DNA of 38,382 nucleotides, taken from contig JAHJYA010000089.1 of NCBI GenBank assembly GCA_018826895.1, positions 1 to 38,382 of the forward strand, given 5' to 3'. How positions within the stretch are numbered: the stretch's first letter is position 1; every line of letters starts with the position of its first letter. Under the pieces are notes generated by a model, which was given only the letters and a program-made list of their open reading frames with translations, had not been told where the DNA came from and made no database searches. This DNA comes from Gammaproteobacteria bacterium (GTDB taxonomy: Bacteria; Pseudomonadota; Gammaproteobacteria; Pseudomonadales; Pseudomonadaceae). Made by a program: the position numbers and the translations under genes. Of this stretch, positions 15,588-24,005 are shown in pieces.

Positions 15588-16937
15588 TCAGGTGTGGATC
15601 GTACGGTTTCGGCCCTGATGCTTGGCGCGATACAGCGCCGCGTCTGCACGTTGCAGCAAAGCCTCGAAATCATCGGGTGCAGCGCCCAGTTGGGCGACGC
15701 CAATACTCAGCGTCACGTAGGGCGCTACGGGGGAATAGGCGTGGGCAATCGGATGCTGTTCCAGCAGGCGGTGTAGGCGCTGGGTGGAGTGCTGCGCTTG
15801 CTCGGCATCGAGCCCAGGGAGCAGCACAGCAAACTCCTCGCCGCCGAGTCGGGCGACCAGTTCGCCGGCCCGGCAGAACACCTGGGTCAGCAATTGGGCG
15901 ATCTGTTGCAGACACTGGTCGCCTGCACTGTGGCCGTAGTTGTCGTTGTAGAGCTTGAAATGATCGACATCGCACATCAGTACCGAAAGCGGTTGATCCC
16001 GGCGCTGGGCGCGGCGCAGCTCGATGTCCTTGACCTCGTCGAAGTGCCGGCGGTTGGCGATGCCGGTCAAGGGATCGCGCCGGTTCAGTTCGCGCAACAA
16101 CTCGTTGGCCGCGCGCAGTTCCGTGGTGCGTTCTTCCACCAGTTCGGCCAGGCGATCGCGGTGGGCGGCCAGGTTCTGTTCGGCCATGTGCTGACGTTCA
16201 AGATAACCGGACAACTTATCCTGCAGGCCGTTGACGCCCCTTTCCAGCAGGCTCAGTTCGTCCTGATGACGCCCGCTGCGTTGCAATTGCAGTGCGCGAT
16301 GCAGGTTGAGCGGCGACAGCTGGCTCAGGTGGTTGGCGATATGCCGCACGTGCACCGTGACCGAGCGATTGAACGTCCACATGATCAGCCCAGCCAGCAG
16401 CAATGACTGCAGCACCTGGGTGAAGACAATGCTGGTGACGTCGCTGATCAGTTGCCGCCAGAGCAGGCTTTCGTTGCCGACCAAGCGTAGCTCGCCGACT
16501 GTCTCTTCTCCGCCCGGGTAGGGGGTGTACGTCAACACGCGTTGCAGAGTGGGTGCTTTGCCCGAGCTTGTCGGGATGTCAGGGCGGGCCCGCTGAAAGA
16601 CTTCGGGGGCGCGCCCAGGCTTAAGAATATGCAGCTCGACCAGGCCGACAATGGCCACCTGGGAAACGCTATCGAGCTGGGTGTGCAACGCATCGCGGTC
16701 CATTTCCCAGATCGCCTTGGAAAGCGTGCCACGAAACACCTGATCGATCAGTTGCAGTTGGTTGGTCATGTCCTCCTGGTTGCTATTCCAGGCCGAGAAC
16801 GTGCGTACCGTGGCGCTAAGCAGAATGAACAGCACGCAAAAGACCAGCGTTGTCAGCACCAGGCGACGGCCCAGTGACTGGCCCACGTGCGGCGTCACTG
16901 GTGGTGTTTCAGGGCTGTCGTGAGGTGTCTCGGGCAT
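15588..16937 (-). CDS. Membrane diguanylate cyclase (GGDEF) with periplasmic sensor domain
   Basis: 449 aa from the ATG at 16937 (AGGA upstream; a GTG at 16958 would overlap the preceding gene). A membrane helix at about residues 25-45, a periplasmic domain of about 120 residues, and a second helix at about 165-190 precede a HAMP-like and coiled-coil region. The GGDEF domain begins near RDPLTGIANRRHFDE; the active-site motif is GGEEF, so c-di-GMP synthesis is expected. The inhibitory-site position reads RAGE where RxxD is usual, so product inhibition may be weakened. Flanking genes encode periplasmic binding proteins that may feed the sensor domain. Confidence 0.93.
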   Translation of the reverse strand: MPETPHDSPETPPVTPHVGQSLGRRLVLTTLVFCVLFILLSATVRTFSAWNSNQEDMTNQLQLIDQVFRGTLSKAIWEMDRDALHTQLDSVSQVAIVGLVELHILKPGRAPEVFQRARPDIPTSSGKAPTLQRVLTYTPYPGGEETVGELRLVGNESLLWRQLISDVTSIVFTQVLQSLLLAGLIMWTFNRSVTVHVRHIANHLSQLSPLNLHRALQLQRSGRHQDELSLLERGVNGLQDKLSGYLERQHMAEQNLAAHRDRLAELVEERTTELRAANELLRELNRRDPLTGIANRRHFDEVKDIELRRAQRRDQPLSVLMCDVDHFKLYNDNYGHSAGDQCLQQIAQLLTQVFCRAGELVARLGGEEFAVLLPGLDAEQAQHSTQRLHRLLEQHPIAHAYSPVAPYVTLSIGVAQLGAAPDDFEALLQRADAALYRAKHQGRNRTIHT

Positions 16938-16948
16938 TGGCAGGGATC

Positions 16949-17695
16949 CTATCGCCACGTGCGCGTGATGGCTTCGTAGCGGCCGCTGTCGCGCAGGCGT
17001 TGCAGGCCCGCGCGAAAGCGTTCGACGGTCGCGTCGGGCGTCTTCAGGCTGAAGGCCATGCCCAGACCGTGGGTTCCCAGGTCGGGCAGCGCTAAGGCGC
17101 GATGCAGCACCTGAGTCGGGTCCTGGCCTGCATGGCGGACCAGGTACAGGGCGTTCATCTCATTGGCGATCCACAGGTCGACCCGGCCCAGCACCAGCTT
17201 TTCGTAATTGTGCTCGTACTTGTTGCTCGACTGCAGGTTGCGTCCCACGGCGAAGCCTTGGGCGGTCAAGTATTGTTCGCCGGCATCGTCCTTGACCGTG
17301 GCGATCTGGTGGCTGCGCGCATTGTCCAGGCTGTTCAGACGCAGGTTCGGATCGAGGGAGAACAGGTACCAGTCGGTCTGGGCGATGGTGCCGACCCATT
17401 TGAACTGCTGCTCACGCGCCGCCGTGCGGGCCATGCAATAGATCAGCACGTTCTCGCTATTCATGGCGATATCGTAGGCCCGCGCCCAGGGCATGGACTG
17501 GATCTGGGCCGTTTCGCCGACGTCATCCAGAACGGCCTGGACGATCTCGGTGCAGAGCCCGGTGAGCTTGCCATCGAGGGTCATGTTGAAGGGCGGCAGC
17601 TCTTCGGTGACGATGCGCAGCTTCTCCGTGGCGATTGCCGGCAGTGACAGGCCAAGGAGTAATGCGAGCCATGCGCAGCGCAGGGGCCTCATCAT
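16949..17695 (-). CDS. Periplasmic solute-binding protein, family 3-like (first of a pair)
   Basis: 248 aa. The signal peptide ends near LPAIA. SBP_bac_3 marks are RIVTEELPPFNMTLDGKLTG, the phrase MPWARAYDIAMNSENVLIY, and FKWVGTI. The start at 17695 follows GAGG by 7 bases; a second ATG follows immediately. It heads an operon with the diguanylate cyclase (11 bases after it) and the second binding protein. The family includes amino-acid receptors and sensor-associated proteins; with no transport genes nearby a sensing role is inferred. Confidence 0.9.
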   Translation of the reverse strand: MMRPLRCAWLALLLGLSLPAIATEKLRIVTEELPPFNMTLDGKLTGLCTEIVQAVLDDVGETAQIQSMPWARAYDIAMNSENVLIYCMARTAAREQQFKWVGTIAQTDWYLFSLDPNLRLNSLDNARSHQIATVKDDAGEQYLTAQGFAVGRNLQSSNKYEHNYEKLVLGRVDLWIANEMNALYLVRHAGQDPTQVLHRALALPDLGTHGLGMAFSLKTPDATVERFRAGLQRLRDSGRYEAITRTWR

Positions 17696-17779
17696 AATGC
17701 AACCTCAACAATGCAATGTTGGCGATAAGCGAAGCCTGATCGTTTCATTGCTATCATCGTGCCATCTCTCCTGCCTGTA

Positions 17780-17829
17780 CATGCCGCGGCGGCAAATCAT
17801 GCCAGTTTTTTACCGGCATTCGCGGCATG
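17780..17829. terminator. Nested inverted repeats after the adenine deaminase gene
   Basis: Outer arms CATGCCGCG (17780-17788) and CGCGGCATG (17821-17829) enclose ATGCC (17799-17803) and GGCAT (17815-17819) around a T-rich loop. The structure lies 23 bases past the adenine deaminase stop, where a terminator is expected, and about 85 bases before the binding-protein gene of the next operon. Confidence 0.45.
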
Positions 17830-17851
17830 CCATGCGTCTGATCGCCGTCTT

Positions 17852-18811
<960 letters not shown>

Positions 18812-18895
18812 TTATCAGGCGTGGTTGCGCGAAAGTCTAACCGTTAGGGCAGGGTTTCGCCGAATCGGTACGGAACTCGCGAGGTCGGAGGGGGG

Positions 18896-18975
18896 GTGGG
18901 AGGGGCCGGGCGGCGATCCGCTTTAGCCGCGACTGACTACAATGCAAAAGCTGTCGCGGCTAAAGCCCCTCCCAC
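18896..18975. repeat. REP palindrome pair 1
   Basis: CTTTAGCCGCGAC (18921-18933) pairs perfectly with GTCGCGGCTAAAG (18953-18965), and the outer arms GTGGGAGGGGC (18896-18906) and GCCCCTCCCAC (18965-18975) pair too. The left arm carries about 14 extra bases. Same family as the palindromes at 20083 and 22956. Confidence 0.8.
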
Positions 18976-18985
18976 CAGACCCCAG

Positions 18986-19954
18986 CTAAACCTGAGCCTG
19001 CTCCTCCCGCCGATAAGCATAGGTATCAGCAAAGCGCGACAGCAGATAGGCGGCGCTGGTTACCGGGCTGAACTTGGGCGGGTTGTCGGCGCTGGAGCAG
19101 TTCGGCAGGCAGTCGATCAGGGTATCCGGGTGCGGTTCGGCGAAGAACGGCATGGAGTAGCGATCCACCCCCAACGGGCTGATCACCCGGTGCGGAGTCG
19201 AGGTGTAACGGTCGTTGCTCCAGCGTGCGAGCATGTCGCCGATATTGACCACGAAGCTGCCGGCAATTGGCGGCGCGTCTATCCACTCGCCGTCGCGGGC
19301 ACGCACTTGCAAGCCGCCGGCGTCGTCCTGGTAGAGCAGGGTGACACAGCCGTAGTCGGTGTGTGCGCCGGCGCCTTGTTGCTCGGCGCTGGTGGCGGTA
19401 TGGCGCGGCGGGTAGTGGATCATGCGCAGCACGCTGATCGGCTCATGGAAGCGCGTATCGAAAAAATCGCGGTCGATCTTCAGCGCCAGGGCCATGGCGC
19501 GCAGCAGGGTCTTGGCTAGCGCCTGCATATCACCGTAATGCTGTTCCATCAGTTCGGTCCAGCCAGCTATATCAGGGTGGCGGTTGGGCCCGCGCAATGG
19601 CTTGCCGGCCAGCACCTCAGGATGCTCCAGGGCCATGTGGAAACCCATGTCGAAGGTTTCCTTGAGGTCGCTCGGTTTGTTCGGGTCGAGCTGCTCGGTG
19701 GCAATCGCGCCGTAACCCCGATGATGAGTGGTCTGGGTGATATCGATCTTGAGCTTTTCGGCAGCCGGCAGGGCGAAGAAGGTCTTGGCGGCGTTGAGCA
19801 GCTCGGCAATCCGCACCGGGCTGATCGGGTGGCCGGTGATATAGAAAAAGCCCCACTCGCAGCAGGCGCGGTCAATTTGCTCGGCCACGGCCGGCCAGGC
19901 GTCTTGGTTGTCGCTGTAGAGCGGGGCGATGTCGATAATCGGTAGGGTATTCAT
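18986..19954 (-). CDS. Fe(II)/2-oxoglutarate-type oxygenase (isopenicillin N synthase family)
   Basis: 322 aa from the ATG at 19954, with GGAG 6 bases before it. The N-terminal DIOX_N-like part (PIIDIAPLYS, GFFYITGHPI, FFALPAAEKLK) is followed by the double-stranded beta helix with the iron triad: HTD in GAHTDYGCVTLLYQ, and distal His in STPHRVISP. Arg in RYSMPFF is placed to hold 2-oxoglutarate. It sits beside adenine deaminase, as PA0147 does beside PA0148, and near 8-oxoguanine deaminase and a purine-type transporter. Oxidation of a purine or a related N-heterocycle is a reasonable but untested proposal; the family name does not imply antibiotic synthesis. Confidence 0.9.
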   Translation of the reverse strand: MNTLPIIDIAPLYSDNQDAWPAVAEQIDRACCEWGFFYITGHPISPVRIAELLNAAKTFFALPAAEKLKIDITQTTHHRGYGAIATEQLDPNKPSDLKETFDMGFHMALEHPEVLAGKPLRGPNRHPDIAGWTELMEQHYGDMQALAKTLLRAMALALKIDRDFFDTRFHEPISVLRMIHYPPRHTATSAEQQGAGAHTDYGCVTLLYQDDAGGLQVRARDGEWIDAPPIAGSFVVNIGDMLARWSNDRYTSTPHRVISPLGVDRYSMPFFAEPHPDTLIDCLPNCSSADNPPKFSPVTSAAYLLSRFADTYAYRREEQAQV

Positions 19955-20006
19955 AGGGGCTCCGGGTGGGGGCATGCTGCGAGTCTTCTCGTACCCAGGG
20001 CAGCGA

Positions 20007-20040
20007 AAAAGGACGATGCCGGTTAAGGCACCGTCCTTTT
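20007..20040. terminator. Bidirectional rho-independent terminator
   Basis: AAAAGGACGATGCC and GGCACCGTCCTTTT pair over 13 of 14 positions around a 6-base loop, with A-tract and T-tract at the ends. It ends transcription from the BMP-type binding protein gene on the minus strand and separates it from the oxygenase gene. Confidence 0.85.
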
Positions 20041-20082
20041 GATGCGGTTCTGCTGAGGGCCAGCAGGGACGGCATCGGTCAT

Positions 20083-20157
20083 TGTGGGAGGGGCCGGACG
20101 GCGACCCGTTTTAGCTGCAACAATTAAACAGCTCGCGGCTAAAGCCCCTCCTACACA
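20083..20157. repeat. REP palindrome pair 2
   Basis: TGTGGGAGGGGC at the left and the complementary GCCCCTCCTACACA at the right enclose TTTAGCTGCAA and CGCGGCTAAAG. It follows the BMP-type gene by 15 bases and belongs to the same family as the copies at 18896 and 22956. Confidence 0.78.
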
Positions 20158-20171
20158 AGCTAGCCAGCCGC

Positions 20172-21254
20172 TTACTTCGGCAGTTCAGCCTTTACGTTTT
20201 CCACGTAGTAGTTCATCGAGGCCAATTCGGCGTTGGTCGCTGCGACGCCAGCCGGGATCTTCTCGACGCCGCTCTGGTCCTTGATCGGACCGGTGAACGG
20301 GTGGAAGGCGCCGCTTTTGATGTCGGCGATGATCTGCTCGGCTTCGGCTTTGACCTCAGCCGGTACCAGGTCGCTGATCGGCAGCTTGATGGTGTCTTCT
20401 GTCAGGCCACCCCAGAAGTCTTCGGATTTCCAGGTGCCGTCAATCACCGCCTGGGTGGATTTGACGTAGTGCGGGCCCCAGTCGTTGATGATCGAGGTGA
20501 GTACGGCCTTCGGCCCGAAGTGCGCCATGTCCGAGGCATAGCCCACGGAGTAAACGCCACGACGTTCGGCGGTCTGGATCGGCGCCGGGCTGTCGGTGTG
20601 CTGGAACACCACGTCCACGCCCTGGTCGATCAGCGCGTTGGCCGCATCGGATTCCTTGCCCGGATCGAACCAGGAGTTGACCCATACCACCTTGATTTCG
20701 GTGCCGGGGTTGTACTTGTCCAGCGCCAGCTGGATGGCGTTGATGTCGCGGATCACTTCCGGGATCGGGAAGGAGGCGACGTAGCCGATTTTCTTGGTCT
20801 TGGTCATCTTCGCGGCGAGGAAGCCGCCGACGTAACGGCCTTCATAGGAGCGCGACAGGTAGGTGCCGAGGTTCTTGTCCTGCTTGTAGCCAGTGGCGTG
20901 CTCGAAGGTGACTTTGGGGAATTGCTTGGCGACTTTCAGCGTCGGGTTCATGTAGCCGAAGGAGGTGGTGAAAATCAGGTCATAACCGCCCTTGGCCATG
21001 TTGCGAATCACGCGCTCGGCATCTGCGCCTTCAGGCACGTTTTCCACGTAGCTGGTCTCGACCTTGTCGCCCAGCTCCTTGATCACCGCCTGACGCCCCT
21101 GCTCATGCTGGTAGGTCCAGCCGTGGTCGCCAATCGGGCCGATGTAGACGAAGCCGACCTTCAGCGGATCGGCGGCGGAAGCGCTCAGGGTGGCGCTGAA
21201 ACCCAGGGCGGCGACAAGGGCGCGCAGCAGCGGTTTTTTGCTCTTCTCGAACAT
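20172..21254 (-). CDS. BMP-family periplasmic binding protein of a purine/nucleoside ABC transporter
   Basis: 360 aa from MFEKSKKP at 21254; the frame is open upstream but this start gives a proper signal peptide (cleavage near SASAAD). BMP/PnrA-like domain features are VGFVYIGPIGDHGWTYQHEQGR, FTTSFGYMNPT, FEHATGY, SRSYEGRYVGGFLAA and VVFQHTDSPAPIQTAE. The family binds nucleosides or bases, with aromatic residues stacking on the ring. The permeases and ATPase of the same system lie upstream on the same strand, separated by the 8-oxoguanine deaminase gene. Likely ligands are purines related to guanine or xanthine; this is inferred from context. Confidence 0.92.
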   Translation of the reverse strand: MFEKSKKPLLRALVAALGFSATLSASAADPLKVGFVYIGPIGDHGWTYQHEQGRQAVIKELGDKVETSYVENVPEGADAERVIRNMAKGGYDLIFTTSFGYMNPTLKVAKQFPKVTFEHATGYKQDKNLGTYLSRSYEGRYVGGFLAAKMTKTKKIGYVASFPIPEVIRDINAIQLALDKYNPGTEIKVVWVNSWFDPGKESDAANALIDQGVDVVFQHTDSPAPIQTAERRGVYSVGYASDMAHFGPKAVLTSIINDWGPHYVKSTQAVIDGTWKSEDFWGGLTEDTIKLPISDLVPAEVKAEAEQIIADIKSGAFHPFTGPIKDQSGVEKIPAGVAATNAELASMNYYVENVKAELPK

Positions 21255-21472
21255 GGTCGGTGGAACTCCAGTCTTGTGTTTGGGATAGCTGTTGGTTGGC
21301 TGATCCCTTGATTGCAAAAAGCTGACCAACAAGACAGATAAGCCTGGGCGCGCGGTTTGCAGGCAGTGGTGCTGCCGGGTACGAGCGGCCTTGGTGCGCA
21401 GTCGATGTCTTGTGCTGCTTCATGGTGCGGCCACGGATATCGCTGTGCTCAACCCAGGCTGCCGGCGGGTGT

Positions 21473-22828
21473 TCAGCCATTGACCAGTGCGTGCGCCGCC
21501 TGGCGGTGGTCGGCGATCAACTGGGCTACGTCCAGGCCCTCGATCTGGCCGTCGATCACCCGCCAGGTGCCGCCGATCATCATCCGATCGGCGCGGTCGG
21601 CGCCGCACAGCAGCAGGGCAGAGATGGGGTCGTGGCTGCCGGAAAAACGCAGCTCATCGAGTTTGAAAAAGGCCAGGTCGGCCTGCTTGCCCACTGCCAG
21701 TTCGCCAATATCGCTGCGTCCGAGCAGATGCGCCGAGCCACGGGTGGCCCAGCCCAGCACGCGCTGCGGCGTGATCTGCTCGGCGCCGTAGCGCAGGCGC
21801 TGGATATACAGCGCCTGGCGCGCTTCGAGGAGCATGTTCGAGGCATCGTTGGAGGCCGAGCCGTCGACTCCCAGGCCCAGCGGCGCGCCTGCTGCTTCCA
21901 GGTCGACACTGGGGCAGATGCCCGACGCCAGGCGCATATTCGAGCTGGGACAATGGCAGATGCCGGTGCCAGCGGCGCCGAGGCGGGCGATCTCGTCCGG
22001 GTTGAAGTGGATGCCATGGGCCAGCCAAGTGCGCGGGCCGAGCCAGCCGACGCTGTCCAGATAGTCCACGGTGCGCAGGCCGAAGCGCTGCAGGCAGAAG
22101 TCTTCCTCGTCCAGGGTTTCCGCCAGGTGGGTGTGCAGGCGCACGTCCAGTTGCTCTGCCAGTTCTGCACTCTGGCGCATGATCGCGGGCGTTACCGAGA
22201 AGGGCGAGCAGGGCGCCAGGGCAATCTGGATCTGCGCACCGGTGCCGCGCTGATGGTACTGCGCGACCAGGCGCTGGCTGTCGGCCAGAATCGCCTCGCC
22301 GGTCTGCACCGTTTGCTGGGGCGGCAGGCCGCCGTCAGCCTCGCCCAGGCTCATCGAACCACGGGTCAGCATGGCGCGCATGCCCAGCTCACGCACCACC
22401 TCAACCTGCACGTCGATGGCCTGCTCCAGACCGTCGGGGAACAGGTAGTGGTGGTCGGCCGCCGTGCTGCAGCCGGAGAGCAACAGCTCGGCCAGCGCCA
22501 CCTTGCTGGCCAGGGCCAGCTTCTCCGGGGTGAGGCGCGCCCACACCGGGTACAGGGTCTTCAGCCAGGGGAACAAAGGCTGGTTGACCACTGGCGCCCA
22601 GGCACGGGTGAGGGTCTGGTAGAAGTGATGGTGGGTGTTGATCAGGCCCGGCAGCAGCACATGCTCGCGGGCATCGAAGGTTTGCTCGCAGGGCTGTGAA
22701 GGCTGCTGACCAGTACCGAGCAATTCGGCGATCACGCCGTTTTCGATCACCAGACCGCCAGCGGCGTTCTGGTCATTGGCGGTAAAAACAGCAAGGGGGT
22801 TCTTGATCCAGATTCGGGTAGCTGCCAC
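21473..22828 (-). CDS. 8-oxoguanine deaminase (amidohydrolase, COG0402; PA0142-like)
   Basis: 451 aa from a GTG start at 22828 with GGAG 7 bases before it. It converts 8-oxoguanine to urate in the family example from P. aeruginosa (PA0142). Metal ligands and catalytic residues are visible: NTHHHFYQTLTR (HxH), RLHTHLAET (His plus catalytic Glu), WLAHGIHF (His) and GVDGSASND (Asp). The substrate-specific segment LFPWLKTLYPVWARLTPE and the SGCSTAADHHYLFP block match the 8-oxoguanine group. It lies between the permease and the binding-protein gene of a purine-type ABC system, coupling uptake to deamination. A perfect palindrome about 100 bases upstream may be its operator. Confidence 0.92.
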   Translation of the reverse strand: MAATRIWIKNPLAVFTANDQNAAGGLVIENGVIAELLGTGQQPSQPCEQTFDAREHVLLPGLINTHHHFYQTLTRAWAPVVNQPLFPWLKTLYPVWARLTPEKLALASKVALAELLLSGCSTAADHHYLFPDGLEQAIDVQVEVVRELGMRAMLTRGSMSLGEADGGLPPQQTVQTGEAILADSQRLVAQYHQRGTGAQIQIALAPCSPFSVTPAIMRQSAELAEQLDVRLHTHLAETLDEEDFCLQRFGLRTVDYLDSVGWLGPRTWLAHGIHFNPDEIARLGAAGTGICHCPSSNMRLASGICPSVDLEAAGAPLGLGVDGSASNDASNMLLEARQALYIQRLRYGAEQITPQRVLGWATRGSAHLLGRSDIGELAVGKQADLAFFKLDELRFSGSHDPISALLLCGADRADRMMIGGTWRVIDGQIEGLDVAQLIADHRQAAHALVNG

Positions 22829-22925
22829 GAACAGGCTCCTCTGAGATTGATGTCAGGTAAGCCAGCTCAGTGTTAGCCCTGTCTGCTGATCCAGGTGCGC
22901 CGGGACGGCGTGGCGAGAAAATTAA

Positions 22926-22941
22926 CTGACTCTTGAGTCAG
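22926..22941. promoter_or_regulatory. 16-base perfect palindrome upstream of 8-oxoguanine deaminase
   Basis: CTGACTC-TT-GAGTCAG, preceded by AT-rich AAAATTAA. It lies 98 bases before the GTG start, between the REP and the gene. Its position suits an operator for a dimeric regulator. It does not match the RutR-like sites elsewhere in the window. Confidence 0.45.
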
Positions 22942-22955
22942 CGGCAAGAAGCATA

Positions 22956-23016
22956 TCGCGGCTGAAGCCCCTCCCACAGATTGGAGTTGCTCTTGTGGGA
23001 GGGGCTTTAGCTGCGA
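22956..23016. repeat. REP palindrome pair 3 (inverted arrangement)
   Basis: TCGCGGCTGAAGCCCCTCCCACA (22956-22978) and its near complement at 22994-23016 (2 mismatches) flank a 15-base loop. Compared with the copies at 18896 and 20083, the two halves face the opposite way. It begins 10 bases past the permease stop. Confidence 0.8.
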
Positions 23017-23026
23017 CTATTGTGCC

Positions 23027-23953
23027 TTAATGCCCCGGCTGCCAAGGCTGGCCCAGCGAAACCGGCGCATACAGGCGGGTCTTGATCGCATCCCGCGAGA
23101 GCAGCACCAACACCACGATGGTCGCCACGTAGGGCAGCATCGCCAGCAGGTTGGACGGGATCGACAGGCCGATGCCCTGGGCGACCAGGTGGAGGATGCT
23201 GGCCAGGCCGAACAGGTAGGCGCCGAGCAGCACGCGGAAGACGCGCCAACTGGCAAACACCACCAGCGCCAGGGCGATCCAGCCGCGGCCGGCGGTCATG
23301 TTTTCCGCCCACATAGGGGTGTAAGCCAGCGACAGGTAACCGCCGGCCAAGCCGGCCATGGCGCCGCCGAACAACACGGCCAGTGTGCGCACGCGCAGCA
23401 CCGGCAGGCCCATGGCACTGGCGGCATCGGGGCTTTCGCCGACGGCCTGGATGATCAGGCCGATGCGGCTTTTCAGCAGCACCCAGGCCACCAGCGCGAA
23501 CAGGGCGAAGGACAGGTAGATCAGCACGTCCTGGGCGAACAGCATGCGCCCGATCAGCGGGATCTCCGACAGCAGCGGGATGGCGATGGGCTCGAAGCCC
23601 GACAGCGGTTTGCCGACCCAGGCGGCGCCGACGAAGGTCGACAGGCCCACACCGAAGATGGTCAGGGCCAGGCCGGTGGCCACCTGGTTGGCGTTAAAGC
23701 CCAGAGCCACGGCGGCGAACAGCATCGACAGGAGCATGCCGGCGGCCATTGCCAACAGCACGCCGAGCCACAGGTTGCCGGTGCTCAGGGCAACGATAAA
23801 ACCGATCACCGCGCCGAACAGCATCATGCCTTCCTGGCCGAGGTTGAGCACGCCGCTCTTCTCGCAGATCAGCTCACCGAGGGCCACCAGCAGCAACGGC
23901 GTACCGGTGCGGACCATGGCGTAGAGAATGTTGCTTAACAGGTCGAGATCCAT
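23027..23953 (-). CDS. ABC transporter permease, nucleoside/purine type (second permease)
   Basis: 308 aa from the ATG at 23953 (a TTG three codons upstream is the alternative). BPD_transp_2 family, similar in type to RnsD/NupQ/YufQ. The signature EKSGVLNLGQEGMMLFGA near residues 33-50 is typical of this permease class, followed by 8-9 membrane helices and VGESPDAASAMGLPVLRVR in the cytoplasmic coupling loop. It forms the inner-membrane channel with the upstream permease. The gap to that permease is 52 bases and contains short repeats. A REP follows its stop. Confidence 0.93.
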   Translation of the reverse strand: MDLDLLSNILYAMVRTGTPLLLVALGELICEKSGVLNLGQEGMMLFGAVIGFIVALSTGNLWLGVLLAMAAGMLLSMLFAAVALGFNANQVATGLALTIFGVGLSTFVGAAWVGKPLSGFEPIAIPLLSEIPLIGRMLFAQDVLIYLSFALFALVAWVLLKSRIGLIIQAVGESPDAASAMGLPVLRVRTLAVLFGGAMAGLAGGYLSLAYTPMWAENMTAGRGWIALALVVFASWRVFRVLLGAYLFGLASILHLVAQGIGLSIPSNLLAMLPYVATIVVLVLLSRDAIKTRLYAPVSLGQPWQPGH

Positions 23954-24005
23954 GAGCGTCAAGCCTCAGGCTGCAGGCAGCAGGTGAAAAAAGAATGGGG
24001 AAAGG

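Noticed and set aside
21255..21330. TGACCA/TGGTCA half-sites before the BMP-type gene as a third RutR-like operator
   Set aside because: Only one half-site is recognisable and no matching second arm lies at the right distance.
23030..23938. Open frame of about 300 codons on the plus strand
   Set aside because: It lies wholly antisense to the second ABC permease, is Gln/His/Ala-rich, and has no ribosome-binding site; it is a high-GC shadow frame.
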